A DNA stretch of 36,095 nucleotides, taken from NCBI GenBank assembly GCA_003151275.1, contig PLXC01000057.1, forward strand, positions 1 through 36,095, written 5' to 3'. Below the pieces are notes generated by a model that saw nothing but the letters and a program-made list of their open reading frames with translations, did no database searches and had not been told where the DNA came from. Below are positions 1 through 9,559 of the stretch, piece after piece (the first letter of the stretch is position 1; every line of letters starts with the position of its first letter). The DNA is from Candidatus Melainabacteria bacterium (GTDB lineage Bacteria; Cyanobacteriota; Vampirovibrionia; Obscuribacterales; Obscuribacteraceae). A program made the translations under genes and the position numbers.

Positions 1-318
1 CTGTTCGTTTACATTGGCTACCACGTGGTCTTCTGGTCAATTTATCCAGTTCCCGGTTTGCTAAAAAAACAGGCACTTAAATCCTATCTTGCCCTTAACT
101 TGTCGCTGTTGCTGGCTGTTTATTTGGTATCGCCTATGGCGTCACCGATTTTTTCAATTGAGATTTGGTTGAAACTTTTTATGGTTGCAGGCTTCATACA
201 CATCACTACTTCCCTGGCTTTGACAAAGGCTCAACCAGGCTGGATTACTAGAATCTTCAATTTCAATCAAGATCCACCGCCAACTACACCGGTAGTTGTC
301 CAGAAGAGTCGAATTTGA
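1..318 (+). CDS. C-terminal part of a membrane protein (5' end outside window)
   Basis: The reading frame is open from base 1 and stops at 316-318, so this is the 3' end of a longer gene. A GTG at 25 could serve as a start, but the frame continues upstream of it (LFVYIGYH...) with no stop, which argues for a longer protein. About 105 residues are visible. Two hydrophobic stretches look like membrane helices: one around LALNLSLLLAVYLVSPMA and one around IWLKLFMVAGFIHITTSLAL. A short polar tail containing PPPTTP follows. I do not recognise the family. The gene converges on the minus-strand methyltransferase, with only 7 bases between the stops. Confidence 0.55.
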   Translation: MFVYIGYHVVFWSIYPVPGLLKKQALKSYLALNLSLLLAVYLVSPMASPIFSIEIWLKLFMVAGFIHITTSLALTKAQPGWITRIFNFNQDPPPTTPVVVQKSRI

Positions 319-325
319 TGCTTGG

Positions 326-1018
326 TCATGAATGAGCGCAAATGAACCGGCTTCCTGACCCAAACTCCTCGAACTTTGTTATCGTCCAGTCAGCAAACAA
401 TTTTTCCAATTCGCTGTCGGGGAAGTATCTGAGCAGCATGCCTTTACGCCCTTTATCTGTGTATATGTGACTGCCGTCGTCAAGTTCAAAGTATTCGCCT
501 GGGCCCGTGCCGACTTTGTCGAAGCAGCCGATAAATCCGCCACCTGGTAAAAGTATCGACTTAAGCCTATTGATGGTCAATTGGGCCAGCTGGAAGGTGA
601 AATGTTCAAAAATGGAATTAGCAACAACTGCGTGAAATGAGCCCATCGGAAAGTCCATTTCGGCAATGTCGCCAACGTCAAATTCGATATCCAAGTCCTC
701 CTGGTCGGCCCATTGCCTAGCTAGGTCGATAGCATGGTCGGCCACATCAATTCCAGTAACCCGAAACCCTTGCCGGGCCAGAAAAATGGAGAGCCAACCG
801 CTGCCGCATCCGAGATCCAGCACTGTCTCCACTTTGCGTTCATTTAGCCAGGCTGGAATGGACGGGAGATAAGGTAAATCCGGCATTTGAGTGTACGGAG
901 TTTTAACTCCGTTCCAAGCGCGCTGCCAGAAATCTAAGTTGTTTTTGTAAGTTTCCGAAGCCAACATGTCACCAATTTTGGTAGCTGAGTCAGTTGTTGC
1001 TGTTTTATCGTCTGTCAT
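326..1018 (-). CDS. class I SAM-dependent methyltransferase
   Basis: A probable small-molecule or lipid methyltransferase of the Methyltransf_11/25 type. Motif I is clear (VLDLGCGSGWLSIFLARQG), followed by the acidic end of strand 2 (VTGIDVADHAIDLARQ), a motif II-like DVGDIAEMDF and the post-motif VVANSIFEHF. The substrate cannot be inferred. A GTG at 1075 would give 249 residues but has no ribosome-binding site. The ATG at 1018 has AGGG seven bases upstream and gives about 230 residues, so I chose it. The gene is monocistronic here: it converges on the partial membrane gene and diverges from the large signalling gene at 1235. Confidence 0.85.
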   Translation of the reverse strand: MTDDKTATTDSATKIGDMLASETYKNNLDFWQRAWNGVKTPYTQMPDLPYLPSIPAWLNERKVETVLDLGCGSGWLSIFLARQGFRVTGIDVADHAIDLARQWADQEDLDIEFDVGDIAEMDFPMGSFHAVVANSIFEHFTFQLAQLTINRLKSILLPGGGFIGCFDKVGTGPGEYFELDDGSHIYTDKGRKGMLLRYFPDSELEKLFADWTITKFEEFGSGSRFICAHS

Positions 1019-1234
1019 AAGAACCCTGAAATTGACCGCAGACTCACTGTCTCCTAAGGTTTCCAATGGTAGCACGGCATCAGTAGGGCGATTTCACGGT
1101 CCTTTTCCCCGTTATGTCTGATAAACCGCCCACATAATTGTCCCTAGATTGATTAGCTCTGCCCCTTCCGGGGTATCTAACAATTGGCGAGGGTGAAAAG
1201 CACATTTTCGATTAGTAGCTGTTAAGGTGGGCTT

Positions 1235-4200
1235 ATGGCGGAGCCAGGCCGAACACAACTGCAGATGATGCTGGTGCAGCAAGCCGGTCCCGGCGCGCTG
1301 CCATTAAGCATTTTATCGCAAACGAACTTTCTACCGTTTCTTCGTACCGTTGAGCAATTGGCGGTTGATGAGCGGTTAGCGCCGGTCATGGTTTATTGGT
1401 CTAAACATACGGCAGCCCAGTTCTTGCCAAGCGGACAGCGGTTTCGTGAATTGTTAAAGGACGCCTTTTGCGTCTCGATATTTTCCGAAGAGAGTACCGA
1501 TCCGCCTGATGAGTGGTGTTTTCTTATCGAGAGTCGTGGACTTTGCTTGATCGTCTATGGTCAGCAAGCTATGGAATCGCCCGAGGCAAACAAGTTTCAA
1601 TGTTCTGGGTCAATGGACCCACAGATCGTACGACAAGCGTTCAATCAACTTTTGCCAATCTGGCAGCTCGTCGACCTGAATGAAAGCAATCGGCTTGAGG
1701 ACGCGCGAGTGAACCTCGGACCTTGCGGAAGTGCTCCCCCTTACGTGCAGCGGATCCGAAGCGCGTGGCCAATAGTCAAAGCATCGCCTATCCAGCAAAA
1801 CCTAATATTGAAGCCGACGGACTTGAATGCTAGTAAAGACGAAGCATTTCAGCGCGACATATCAACACTATTTTCTGAGTCAGGTAAGATTCAGCCTATT
1901 GCATTTGAGCCGGGAATGAAGTTCAAGCCGTTTGGGCAGGGCCGTTCACCGATGGCTCCGCCAATGCCAATTCAACAAGCACTGTCTGCCTTGCCTCACA
2001 TCGATCCCGCCGTCTCGGCTTCTACCATTCCAGCCCATGAATTTGAAATCGACCGAACAAATGAAGAGGAAGAACTCAATCGCAGGTTGCATCAATTTGT
2101 TGAGTTAAGCGACAGTGAAGCCGATGAACAGCAGAAGAACGCTGCCCACAATGCTGTGTTTCCGCCGGCTGCTCAGTCGATTATAAGTGACATTATTGGA
2201 CAACTCAGACATTCAAATGACTTATCTTCAATTCTTCAATTCGCAATTGAGACGTTAACGACTGTAGAGGGTGCAGAGCGAGGGCTGATCTGGCAAGTCG
2301 TCGGAGATCAACTTGCCGTCACCAATGAATTTGCGATGAGCGGACACACATGCTTTGCAGGCAATCAACTTGGATCCCAAGAATCGACTGCCATCGTTCT
2401 TGAGTTCCTGTCTCGGTTCCCGGATGAATCAGGAGCGGGTGTAATTAGCATTCCTGATACTTCACAAGATACAAACTTGCATAAGATGTCTCCAACATTA
2501 TCTTCTCTGATCGAGCTCGGGGATGTGCGGGCGCGTTTGATGGTACAGCTTCGTTCCAGAGGTATTTTCTCTGGATTTCTTGAGCTACAGCAATGCGGGA
2601 AAACTCGAGAATGGAGTCGGCAAGACGCTGTAATTCTGCAATGCGTGGCTGAGATGCTTTCAGTCGTAGTTCAGCAGTCTTTCGACCAATCGAAAATCGA
2701 GATGGACGCGAAAGAAATGAAGCTGATCAATGAAATCGCGAGCTTATTCCGAGAGTCGCGGGGGCAGACAAGCCGGGAGTCGCTTGTAAAGTCAGTTATG
2801 CTCGTGTCTGAGCACATGGGTTTTACTCACTCACAAATCTATCTATATAGTCAGGAAGAAAAAGAACTCACGCCTCAAATACAAGACGGAAATAATAGTC
2901 CGGTCGCCCTGACTGTGAAAGATGATCCATTCGTGGCTGTGTTTGAATCAGGGCGCGGCAAGATAGTTAACGCTGAGTTTACTAGAAAAGGCGATCCGTT
3001 CTTTGGGCACGATATGGCTCTTGTTCTTCCACTTGTAACGGAAGGAGAGCGCCTGGGAGTATTTGGACTGTGGCAACGCCTGCCAAACAAACCTCAATTC
3101 AGACCGCAAGACAGAGAACTGGGTTTGACAATTGCCGGTCACCTCTCAAACGTTATTCGTGCAGATCAGGCTATCCAACAAATTCGAGCGGATCAGGCTC
3201 GGGCTGACTTGATCAACAAAGTATCAAGCGAGATTCGTCAATCACTTAAGGAAGTGGACCAGATTATGGGAACCTTGGTTGGCACTTTGCAAGAATATTT
3301 GAATCTTGGCTCTTGTGTTGTCTCACTGTTTGACGATCAGACGCAGCAGTTCTTTCAATCCAAATCTGCTGGACCCCTGTCTCCACCTACTCCACCCAAA
3401 GCAGATGACAACGGTGAAAAGCCTGAGACAGCAAAGACCGAGGAACCGAACTTTGGTGAGCAATTATTTCAGTGTATGCGTGAAGAATTGAAAGAAGGCC
3501 AGACGATCTTCTTGACGGCTTCCGAAATGCAAAACACATTGGCATATAAAGACGTAGTTGCGCCGGCTGGATTTAAATCAGCGACTTTAGTTCCTTTGGT
3601 TCATGCAGGCAACTTCAAAGCGGCACTAGCTATGGTGTCATGCGAAAGGCAACGACCGATCGCGGATAAAGACATGAAAATGGTGGCCGACCTGGCCGAC
3701 AGAACAGCCGTCGTGGTATCACACGCGGAGCTGTTCGCGCAAGTCGAGCAACAGGCAGTCACAGACCCAATGACAGGATTGTTCAATCGAAGATATTTTC
3801 AGGAACAGTTGGCAAAAGAAATCGATCGTTTTCAACGGTTTGGTCACGCTTTCTCGTTCATCATTGTTGACTTGGACTACTTGAAAAAAATCAACGATTC
3901 CCTGGGTCACCATTTTGGGGACATCGCCATCAAGCACATAGCCAACATTACAAAACGCAGCGTGCGTGACGTGGATACCGTAGGAAGATTCGGGGGTGAA
4001 GAATTCGTTGTCTTGTTGCCGGAAACAGATTTGCAACATGCACGCATGGTGGCAGAAAGAATTTGCGCAGCAATTCGCGAGAAACCGATTGAGGATGTAG
4101 GCTTAATCACCGCATCACTTGGTTTGGCAACCTTCCCTTATGATGCACAAGATCGAGAGAAACTATTTGAACTAGCGGACCAAGCGTTGTTTCTAGCCAA

Positions 4201-4924
4201 ACACCGAGGCAGAAATCAAGTTTGCTCAGTGGCTGAAGACTTGATGCCTAGTATCAAGGATGGTGTTGCTCCTGTTCTGCAGGTAGATAGAATGCCACCG
4301 AAGAAGGACGAAAACGGTGGTTTGATTGATTTGGAGATGGTCGCCGAGAAGGGTATTCTAGGTGTCTTCGCTCAAATTATGCGCGCCGTCGAGACTAAAG
4401 ACGCGTACAGCGAAGAGCGTTCACCCCGTGCCTATGGCTATGCAAGCAGAATCGCGCAAGCACTGCATCTTTCTAAAGAAGAAGCTGAAGTAATCTCGCT
4501 GGCCGCAGTGATGAGTAACTTAGGCAAAATTGCCGTTCCTGAAGAAGTACTTCAAAAGAAAGGCCCATTAAGCAACGAAGAAATGGAGATGATTAAGCGC
4601 ACTCCATCCATTGGTGCAAAACTCTTGGAACCAGCTAAGTTGCTTCATCGAGTCGGGCAGATTATCGAAGCCTACCATGAACATTGGGATGGCACCGGTT
4701 ATCCCAAAGGCATGCGTGAGAATGATATTCCGCCTGGTTCTCGCATTATCGCTCTCGTAGACGCTTATACTGCTATGACTAGCGATCGTCCGTACAGAAA
4801 ACGTTTGACCAAAGAGGAAGCCTTGAAGGTGCTGCAGGACGGTGCTGGCAAGGAATGGGATCCTCGGCTCGTAAAAATCTTTGTATCAATTATTCAAAAA
4901 GAATCTAAGAGTAAAACTCCCTAA
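1235..4924 (+). CDS. GAF-GGDEF-HD-GYP cyclic-di-GMP signalling protein with degenerate HD-GYP domain
   Basis: A 1229-residue protein without obvious membrane segments, so probably a cytosolic sensor. Residues about 1-310 are unassigned. About 310-830 looks like consecutive GAF-type sensor modules separated by helices, with a Pro/Lys/Glu-rich loop in the third. About 840-1010 is a GGDEF diguanylate cyclase: DPMTGLFNRRYF, DLDYLKKINDSLGHHFGD, and GGEEF at 920-924. An RxxD inhibitory site (R911, D914) lies exactly five residues before GGEEF, so product feedback is expected. About 1040-1229 is an HD-GYP fold with DGTGYP and SDRPYR kept, but the HD pair is SN (1094-1095) and other metal ligands are replaced. 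The domain therefore probably does not hydrolyse c-di-GMP. The ATG at 1235 has AAGGTGG upstream. Predicted net activity is c-di-GMP synthesis, which commonly drives polysaccharide production. Confidence 0.93.
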   Translation: MAEPGRTQLQMMLVQQAGPGALPLSILSQTNFLPFLRTVEQLAVDERLAPVMVYWSKHTAAQFLPSGQRFRELLKDAFCVSIFSEESTDPPDEWCFLIESRGLCLIVYGQQAMESPEANKFQCSGSMDPQIVRQAFNQLLPIWQLVDLNESNRLEDARVNLGPCGSAPPYVQRIRSAWPIVKASPIQQNLILKPTDLNASKDEAFQRDISTLFSESGKIQPIAFEPGMKFKPFGQGRSPMAPPMPIQQALSALPHIDPAVSASTIPAHEFEIDRTNEEEELNRRLHQFVELSDSEADEQQKNAAHNAVFPPAAQSIISDIIGQLRHSNDLSSILQFAIETLTTVEGAERGLIWQVVGDQLAVTNEFAMSGHTCFAGNQLGSQESTAIVLEFLSRFPDESGAGVISIPDTSQDTNLHKMSPTLSSLIELGDVRARLMVQLRSRGIFSGFLELQQCGKTREWSRQDAVILQCVAEMLSVVVQQSFDQSKIEMDAKEMKLINEIASLFRESRGQTSRESLVKSVMLVSEHMGFTHSQIYLYSQEEKELTPQIQDGNNSPVALTVKDDPFVAVFESGRGKIVNAEFTRKGDPFFGHDMALVLPLVTEGERLGVFGLWQRLPNKPQFRPQDRELGLTIAGHLSNVIRADQAIQQIRADQARADLINKVSSEIRQSLKEVDQIMGTLVGTLQEYLNLGSCVVSLFDDQTQQFFQSKSAGPLSPPTPPKADDNGEKPETAKTEEPNFGEQLFQCMREELKEGQTIFLTASEMQNTLAYKDVVAPAGFKSATLVPLVHAGNFKAALAMVSCERQRPIADKDMKMVADLADRTAVVVSHAELFAQVEQQAVTDPMTGLFNRRYFQEQLAKEIDRFQRFGHAFSFIIVDLDYLKKINDSLGHHFGDIAIKHIANITKRSVRDVDTVGRFGGEEFVVLLPETDLQHARMVAERICAAIREKPIEDVGLITASLGLATFPYDAQDREKLFELADQALFLAKHRGRNQVCSVAEDLMPSIKDGVAPVLQVDRMPPKKDENGGLIDLEMVAEKGILGVFAQIMRAVETKDAYSEERSPRAYGYASRIAQALHLSKEEAEVISLAAVMSNLGKIAVPEEVLQKKGPLSNEEMEMIKRTPSIGAKLLEPAKLLHRVGQIIEAYHEHWDGTGYPKGMRENDIPPGSRIIALVDAYTAMTSDRPYRKRLTKEEALKVLQDGAGKEWDPRLVKIFVSIIQKESKSKTP

Positions 4925-4943
4925 AGGCTGGTGACCAAGAACA

Positions 4944-6557
4944 CTAACTGGTTAGCAATGCGGACTTCGACATACTGCGAAGTGCAAACTCCATGGTCGT
5001 ACCGAGCTTCTCTGCTAAATCTTGCCGGGATGCGAACGGCTGGCCGTCTTGCGCCATTAATACGCCGTCCTCAGCTTGTTTGATTAGCTGTTCTAAAATT
5101 TGCTGTTTGTCCAACTTCCCATCGAGAAGAGTTACGAGTTTCTGAATAAATGGATCTACGTCCACTGGAGTATGGAGTTGATTGGTGATTTTCATGCTTG
5201 TCTTTGCTTCGTAGCGTGCAAATGCGGAAGCTGTAGGTTTATCACTGACGTCGGTAACGAAAGAAGATTTTTCTATCCGGAATTTAACAATCTTGCTTTT
5301 GTAAGCGTTTAGAAGCTCGGTCGCTAATGTCAGAGCGTCTCTGTCGAGCGCGCTTTTGTCTTTTAGGCTATCCGGAGTAGCCTGTGAACACGCTACCAGC
5401 AGCAGGTCTTGGAACGAAACGGACTGGGGATAAATTTTTGCCAAATGCTCAAAAGCTGTTTTCACTAATGGATGTGGAGGATTGAGGGTGGCACCAACAC
5501 GAATGCCAAACGATGCTGTTTTGACTGACTCTATCTCTACGCTTTCCAAAATTGGTTTGGCCGGTGAAGCGACAAAAAAGTTAATTAGGTTATGAGGATC
5601 TAAATCTCGATTTAGTTGAATGCCCTGGCGGCACAGAAGTGTTTGCCTGAACATTCGGTTGCGCACAAAATCCATGTACTGCTCCATCCTTACAATGTCG
5701 TTCGCGATTCGCCTTAGCGTGAAAAAAACTTCGTTAGGGAAATTGCTCGGCAGCATGGAGCCGAACTCTGCTTCAGCTAGATATTGCAGCCCGTGCTTTT
5801 CTGCTCTATCAACAAATTCAGAGAAGTAGATCGGGTCGTTTGTTTCCTCAAGATGATCGTGAAGAATATAAGAATCGTCCTGGTTGCTAAGGATATTCAG
5901 TTCATTCCTCAGCATAATTGCATATGCGTCATCCTTCGCGGGCGCTGACGATGATAGAAAGGTCAGTAAGTAGCGTGCCTGTGCAACCCTCACAGCTGGA
6001 TCTTCAAATTGCGCCGTGTGATAGAGCATCATGTCGCGAATCATGCCGCGGAAGTGCCATCCCGGATAAGTGTTGTAGCTGATATAAGCGACGCCGTTTT
6101 CGGAAAGGCGCTTTTCACAAGTCTCCAAGATCTTCTCTTGAACCTCGGTGGGGACCCAAGAATAGACGCCATGAGCTATTATGTAGTCAAACTCACCAAG
6201 CTTGTCGTCAACATCCAGGACGCTCAGATTCCTGATCTCTATGTTGGCAAGTCCAAGGTCCTTGATTGCCTGTTGACCTGCATCTGTCTGGCGTTTAGAA
6301 AGATCAATTCCGAGGAACTCACTTTGCGGCAGGGAGTAACCCATCGGTATTAGATTGCCACCACTCGCGCACCCTATTTCCAGTACACGACAGCTCTTGA
6401 TCGCTTTGGGACGCATGCCAAATATGGTGGCGGTTGTAGCCAAATAATCTGGGTGTGAGTAAGGATAAGAATAGCTTTTGTAGGGTACTTCATCGTAACT
6501 GCTCGCCAACTTCTGTTCCTCACTCTCACTTTGGACTGAAGTTGAAACGGTTTCCAA
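4944..6557 (-). CDS. class I methyltransferase with methyltransferase regulatory domain
   Basis: A 537-residue protein. The N-terminal part is a SAM methyltransferase (VLEIGCASGGNLIPMGYSLP, LGIDLSKRQ, FDYIIAHGVYSWVP). It is preceded by the family signature YDEVPYKSYSYPYSHPDYLATTATIFGM, typical of proteins annotated as methyltransferases with a regulatory domain (PF10119-like). The middle (about 215-300) matches that regulatory region, and the C-terminal 200 residues are helical and poorly conserved. Substrate unknown. The only start upstream of the conserved N-terminus is a TTG at 6557 with no clear ribosome-binding site. An in-frame stop lies about 20 bases further upstream, so the start is uncertain by a few codons at most. 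It converges on the GGDEF gene with 19 bases between stops and diverges from the kinase-like gene at 6816. Confidence 0.85.
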   Translation of the reverse strand: METVSTSVQSESEEQKLASSYDEVPYKSYSYPYSHPDYLATTATIFGMRPKAIKSCRVLEIGCASGGNLIPMGYSLPQSEFLGIDLSKRQTDAGQQAIKDLGLANIEIRNLSVLDVDDKLGEFDYIIAHGVYSWVPTEVQEKILETCEKRLSENGVAYISYNTYPGWHFRGMIRDMMLYHTAQFEDPAVRVAQARYLLTFLSSSAPAKDDAYAIMLRNELNILSNQDDSYILHDHLEETNDPIYFSEFVDRAEKHGLQYLAEAEFGSMLPSNFPNEVFFTLRRIANDIVRMEQYMDFVRNRMFRQTLLCRQGIQLNRDLDPHNLINFFVASPAKPILESVEIESVKTASFGIRVGATLNPPHPLVKTAFEHLAKIYPQSVSFQDLLLVACSQATPDSLKDKSALDRDALTLATELLNAYKSKIVKFRIEKSSFVTDVSDKPTASAFARYEAKTSMKITNQLHTPVDVDPFIQKLVTLLDGKLDKQQILEQLIKQAEDGVLMAQDGQPFASRQDLAEKLGTTMEFALRSMSKSALLTS

Positions 6558-6815
6558 AGGTATAAGCCAACGGGCTCAGCATTGCGACTGATGAGATGCT
6601 CATCATAACTCATAGTTGCCAGAGCCAATGGGCTTTTAGAGATTTTTGATTTTACCATTCGACACAGTTGTACGAGTTCCTCTTTGCAAGCGAGAGCATT
6701 TTTTGCTTGCGTGACACCGCTGTACTGCCACTATTTTTCGATAGAGATGTCTATAAATATATTGCCGTTTAGAGAAGATCATGTTGCAATCATCAATAAG
6801 TTTGAGCAATAGTAT

Positions 6816-7694
6816 GTGCCGCGATGCAAACAATATTTCTTGACTTCGCAAAACTGTTCAAGCAACATTTTTCGTTTCCAACGTCCCATTTTCAAAAACG
6901 GTACAATCATCAAACCGACATACCAACTGGGACGCGTCGTTTTTTCTGTCACAAACTGTGACGCAACTCTCGAGCGAGAGCTTCATTCGCTCCTGCCGAA
7001 TTGTGCCGACTTGCATCCTGTCGCTGATCAAATCTATGATGCAAAATTGGAAGGCATCAAAAACATGGTCGGTCTGCTCAACCACGTTCTTAAGCAACAT
7101 CACGGACTTATTTGGATTCTCGGTGCGAGCCTAATGTCCCCCGATGGTCGTAAGCTGCTTATATTAGGGGCGCCGTATGGAGGCAAGACGACGGCGGTTC
7201 TAACCTTAGTATTTCGATGTTCATGGAAAGTGCTTTCAGAAGATGTTACGCTCATCGATCCAGGCACCAACGAGATCATCAATTTTGCTGCACCATTGGC
7301 TCTGAAGCCGGGAACTATTGAATTAGTTAAAGAAGCTGCGTCGATTGTTCCTGGTCCTGTCGAATCAGACAGGTGGATACCCTTACGTGAACACAGCTTG
7401 GGGCGCAATGTCAAAACACCGTTCGATCTCGCTCTCTACCTAGATCTTTCCGGCGGCCAAGATAAACTGAGTTGTGAAAAAATGCCTGTTAATGAATATG
7501 TTAGAGCCATGCTGCAAACTTCAAACCTTATAAGCATGCCAGGTTCAGTCGATAAAATTTACGAATATGTCAGAGGAGATTCCTGCTATCGAATAACGGC
7601 GGGAAGCATTCAACAAAGATTGAAGGCTATTCTTCAGCTTTGCGATGCTACGTCTTCCGACGCGGTTCGAACTTACACTGTAGGATCGGAATGA
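6816..7694 (+). CDS. HprK-like P-loop kinase, paralogue 1
   Basis: A 292-residue protein resembling the HPr(Ser) kinase-related families seen beside PqqD-like proteins. Visible features: an N-terminal YQLGRVVFSVTNCD strand shared with the other two paralogues, HHGLIWILGASLMSPDGRKLL leading into a Walker A of the form GAPYGGKTT, then LSEDVTLIDP (the acidic pair after the P-loop) and a FAAPLALKPGTIEL segment. It is first in a tandem pair: its stop overlaps the start of paralogue 2 (ATGA at 7691). The only usable start is a GTG at 6816 without a convincing ribosome-binding site, and the first ~35 residues do not match the paralogues. The true start may be a rare codon nearer residue 30. The substrate is unknown. 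In related families the target may be a small peptide rather than HPr. Confidence 0.75.
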   Translation: MPRCKQYFLTSQNCSSNIFRFQRPIFKNGTIIKPTYQLGRVVFSVTNCDATLERELHSLLPNCADLHPVADQIYDAKLEGIKNMVGLLNHVLKQHHGLIWILGASLMSPDGRKLLILGAPYGGKTTAVLTLVFRCSWKVLSEDVTLIDPGTNEIINFAAPLALKPGTIELVKEAASIVPGPVESDRWIPLREHSLGRNVKTPFDLALYLDLSGGQDKLSCEKMPVNEYVRAMLQTSNLISMPGSVDKIYEYVRGDSCYRITAGSIQQRLKAILQLCDATSSDAVRTYTVGSE

Positions 7695-8449
7695 CTCCTT
7701 TTGAAAAAGTTGCGCAAACTATGTACAAGTTAGGTCGGATCAACTTCTATGTCGAGAGTGATGATCAAATCTTCCTGGAGGAAGTGGACATATTACTGCC
7801 TCGATCTATCGACGTTCCAGATGAGAAGGTTGAGACCGTGAGTGGTATCAATCTTAGATTTCTACACAACCGCATATTGAAGCGCCATCACGACTGCATG
7901 TGGTTGGACGCTGGTTGTCTAATTGCGCCAAATGGAAAAAAGATACTGTTTGTCGGTCGCTCTGGAGCAGGAAAGAGCACCACTACAATGGCGCTGGCGC
8001 TTGCCTATGATTGGAAAGTGATAGCCGAAGATATTCTGCTTATTGATATACACCAAAATCGACTAATCACTTTCGGTGGACCTTTTTCACTTAAGGAGGG
8101 AACGCTTGAGTTGCTTTGGAATTCGATAGGACGGGTACCGGACCCTATACTAAATGGGGAGTGGTCTCCTTTGGGAGCTATGGCAGCGCCGACTGAGACA
8201 GAGGCGAGGTTCGATTTTGCGATTGTGCTTTTTGCCGGCTCTGCGATGAGTGTTAGTCCGATATCATCTATCGAATTCCTGCGAAATTGCCTGCCCTTAT
8301 CCAACATATTGCGAATAACAGGTGCCGGCGAGAAATTAGTTGACTACGTGAGCGCTGGTTCGTGCCTGGAGATCGAAGGAGGCACCCTCAAAGAGAGATT
8401 GAACTTTATATTAAGTCTAGTGGATGGGATCCACACAGCTGGACCTTAA
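7691..8449 (+). CDS. HprK-like P-loop kinase, paralogue 2
   Basis: A 252-residue paralogue of the preceding gene with the most canonical P-loop of the three (GRSGAGKST, around residue 96). It is preceded by HHDCMWLDAGCLIAPNGKKILFV and followed by IAEDILLID and a FGGPFSLKEGTLELL segment. I chose the ATG at 7691, which overlaps the TGA of paralogue 1 as ATGA and has GGATCGGA just upstream. This implies translational coupling and similar amounts of both proteins. A longer frame from 7640 would overlap paralogue 1 by 55 bases and adds residues with no match to the family. The gene converges on the ATP-grasp gene, 27 bases away. Confidence 0.82.
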   Translation: MTPFEKVAQTMYKLGRINFYVESDDQIFLEEVDILLPRSIDVPDEKVETVSGINLRFLHNRILKRHHDCMWLDAGCLIAPNGKKILFVGRSGAGKSTTTMALALAYDWKVIAEDILLIDIHQNRLITFGGPFSLKEGTLELLWNSIGRVPDPILNGEWSPLGAMAAPTETEARFDFAIVLFAGSAMSVSPISSIEFLRNCLPLSNILRITGAGEKLVDYVSAGSCLEIEGGTLKERLNFILSLVDGIHTAGP

Positions 8450-8476
8450 GAAGACTTGAGCCTTTAAAGCTGCCTT

Positions 8477-9511
8477 TTACTTGGTGACGTGATTTGTAGG
8501 CACCATGGAAGGTGCTATCGTGGCTGGTGGCACCAGCGGCTCGCTTTCTCCTGCAAGCAAGTTGGCAATTTCCTTCGATATGTGCACATTTTTCACTAGA
8601 GATTCGATCCAGAGATATTGACCAGCGCAGTTGATTTCTAGGAAAACATATTGATCATCTTTGGTCACGATTAGGTCTAATGCACCATAGTTCAGACCTA
8701 GAATTTGCATGAGTGCGAGACATTTTTGACTTATTTCGATAGGCAGATCTGTTTGCTCCATTGGTACCGAATAATCGAGACGCCAGTCATTTTTGCCTCG
8801 ACCCGATTGGGAGTCTATTTTGATGCAGAAGATTTTCTTTCCGACCACGGTCACCCTCAGTTCATATGCTTTTTGAATGCTTTTTTGAAAGAGATGGGGT
8901 CCGTGGACAACCTGATCCAGGAATGGCAAATCTGCTTTTCGCAGCGGTGTTGTTGAAATCCCACTAGGGCGCTCATTCGGTGGCATCACAAAACTGCTGC
9001 CCTCAAATATCATTTTATAAATTACTTGTCCATCGCATTTCTCGAAAAAGGTTCTTACCATTTCTGGGTCACTGGTAACGATTGTTTCCGGGATTCTAAA
9101 TCCAACTTGTCTCGCGACATGCAGTTGCCATAGTTTGGCTAAACATAAATTGTCATTGGGTGGATAATTCATCCAAAGGCATGGGAGCGTTCGCAAGATT
9201 CCATCAAATGCACTGATGCATTCTTGCTCTATCATTCGGGAAATCCATGGTTCGACGTGATTGCCAGCCCTAATTGAACCGGGCCGCCGATGCCAGATAG
9301 CCGAGTAGGCGTAGAAGTCTAGCTTTTCCTCACGCCTTTCCAGCAAACAAAGATCATCAGTTGTGCCTGTGCTGTATGAAAGCGTGCAATGTTCGATTAG
9401 CTCTTCACGGCGCAAGTAATCAACTTGCACATTCATTTGTTCCAAAATCTCACAGACAATTCTGGCATGATTGTCCTCTGGTGAGGACAGAATCAAAACC
9501 CTGGTTGTCAT
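8477..9511 (-). CDS. MvdC/MvdD-like ATP-grasp ligase (candidate peptide-modifying enzyme)
   Basis: A 344-residue ATP-grasp protein. The N-terminal pre-ATP-grasp domain starts VLILSSPEDNHARIVCEIL and contains AIWHRRPGSIR, resembling the W-x-RRP motif of microviridin-type ligases. The ATP-grasp core has NPPNDNLCLAKLWQL-type and VIYKMI segments, ELRVTVVGKKIFCIKID, a GALDLIV strand and the metal-binding end FLEINCAGQYLWIE. That last segment closely resembles the E-I-N-x-x-G-Q-x-L-W-I-E ending of the MvdD family. Such enzymes make ester or amide side-chain crosslinks in graspetides. The ATG at 9511 has GGGAGAAG upstream. It is 48 bases downstream of a 77-residue peptide gene on the same strand, which is the obvious candidate substrate. 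Other ATP-grasp ligase roles are possible. Confidence 0.85.
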   Translation of the reverse strand: MTTRVLILSSPEDNHARIVCEILEQMNVQVDYLRREELIEHCTLSYSTGTTDDLCLLERREEKLDFYAYSAIWHRRPGSIRAGNHVEPWISRMIEQECISAFDGILRTLPCLWMNYPPNDNLCLAKLWQLHVARQVGFRIPETIVTSDPEMVRTFFEKCDGQVIYKMIFEGSSFVMPPNERPSGISTTPLRKADLPFLDQVVHGPHLFQKSIQKAYELRVTVVGKKIFCIKIDSQSGRGKNDWRLDYSVPMEQTDLPIEISQKCLALMQILGLNYGALDLIVTKDDQYVFLEINCAGQYLWIESLVKNVHISKEIANLLAGESEPLVPPATIAPSMVPTNHVTK

Positions 9512-9559
9512 AGTCTTCTCCCTTCAAGACACCAGATGTAGTGCTTGTCCTTTCAGAGC

